From positions 1 to 5,768 of the forward strand of contig CALZEZ010000103.1 in assembly GCA_945643825.1 (NCBI GenBank): DNA of 5,768 nt, read 5' to 3'. Positions 5,435 to 5,768 of this stretch are shown here, in pieces. The notes beneath the pieces were generated by a model that worked only from the letters and a program-made list of their open reading frames with translations, did no database searches and was not told where the DNA came from. The position numbers and the translations under genes are program-made. This DNA comes from an uncultured Lachnospiraceae bacterium (lineage in GTDB: Bacteria; Bacillota; Clostridia; Lachnospirales; Lachnospiraceae). The stretch's first letter is position 1. Every line of letters begins with the position of its first letter.

Positions 5435-5768
5435 TCAAATTAGCTCCTTATTAAAATGCTCCAGATAGACTAGCAGAACCGAGACGTCGGCCGGTGATAC
5501 ACCGGAGATTCTCGAAGCCTGTCCCACGCTGGTTGGTCGAAACGCCTTAAGCTTCTGTCTCGCCTCAAGACGTAAGCTGCTTATTGCATCGTAATCAATA
5601 TTTTCAGGAATACGCTTTTTCTCCATTTTCTTAAAAGCCGCCACCTGACGAAGCTGTCGCTCTATATAGCCCTCGTACTTAATCTCAATCTCGACCTGCT
5701 CCTTCACAGCCTCCGGCAAAGGAGTGCGGTCAGGGTCAATCTCACCGAGAAGGTCATACGTAAGCTCC
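5435..5768 (-). CDS. mnmG: MnmG (GidA), tRNA uridine-5-carboxymethylaminomethyl modification enzyme, C-terminal part only
   Basis: Only the last 110 codons are in the window; the 5' part lies beyond the right edge (first complete codon at 5767) and the stop is TGA at 5437-5435. The visible part matches the MnmG C-terminal helical domain: an EIDPDRTPLP stretch, a VEIEIKYEGYI segment, the LRLEARQKL helix and the hallmark GQASRISGVSPAD motif near the end. In the known family, the FAD-dependent MnmG works with the GTPase MnmE in the cytosol to install (carboxymethyl)aminomethyl groups on U34 of certain tRNAs, and this C-terminal domain contacts MnmE and tRNA. The FAD-binding domain is not visible here. 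It is followed after 6 bp by rsmG, and its last codons carry the rsmG Shine-Dalgarno, so the pair is probably co-transcribed and translationally coupled. Identification is secure from the motifs and the rsmG neighbour. Confidence 0.95.
   Translation of the reverse strand, partial: ELTYDLLGEIDPDRTPLPEAVKEQVEIEIKYEGYIERQLRQVAAFKKMEKKRIPENIDYDAISSLRLEARQKLKAFRPTSVGQASRISGVSPADVSVLLVYLEHFNKELI
5444..5449 (-). promoter_or_regulatory. rsmG ribosome binding site inside the mnmG 3' end
   Basis: AAGGAG is formed by the Lys and Glu codons four and three from the end of mnmG. It lies 15 nt from the rsmG ATG, longer than the usual 5-9 nt. No alternative rsmG start is available closer to it because an in-frame TGA lies just upstream of the ATG. 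The arrangement suggests that ribosomes ending mnmG help start rsmG; this coupling is inferred. Confidence 0.55.

Overview
The window looks like an origin-proximal segment of a low-to-moderate GC Gram-positive chromosome, most likely a clostridial organism in or near the Lachnospiraceae. This is an inference from protein flavour, Shine-Dalgarno style and gene order; no taxon-specific marker is present. All six or seven genes lie on the minus strand. In transcription order (right to left) they are: the 3' end of mnmG (gidA), rsmG (gidB), a cytosolic DegS-type sensor histidine kinase, a NarL/FixJ-type response regulator, a MATE-family multidrug/organic-cation exporter, a 204-bp intergenic region, parA (soj), and the 5' two thirds of parB (spo0J).

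The backbone mnmG-rsmG-parA-parB is the conserved Firmicutes gene order beside oriC. By analogy with Bacillus, the origin (rpmH/dnaA side) should lie beyond the right end of the window, so that all genes here run away from it. What is not canonical is the three-gene block between rsmG and parA, where Bacillus carries noc. The block is tightly packed with rsmG (25 bp), internally compact (18 bp, then an overlap or 19 bp), and may be transcribed with mnmG-rsmG.

The 204-bp gap upstream of parA is a dense control and segregation region. It holds two perfect 16-bp parS sites (58 bp apart), two further TGTTTCAC half-sites in the same orientation, a DnaA-box-like 9-mer, an extended -10 promoter for parA, and a 10-bp direct repeat flanking that -10. 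A degenerate parS-like palindrome also overlaps the start codon of the MATE gene. No intrinsic terminator is seen anywhere in the window, and no stretch over 300 bases lacks a gene.

Functionally, mnmG and rsmG modify tRNA wobble uridine and 16S rRNA. ParA, ParB and parS organise and segregate the origin and load SMC. The kinase, regulator and transporter form a plausible sense-and-export unit of unknown signal and substrate. The main point of interest is that unit's position inside the partition locus.
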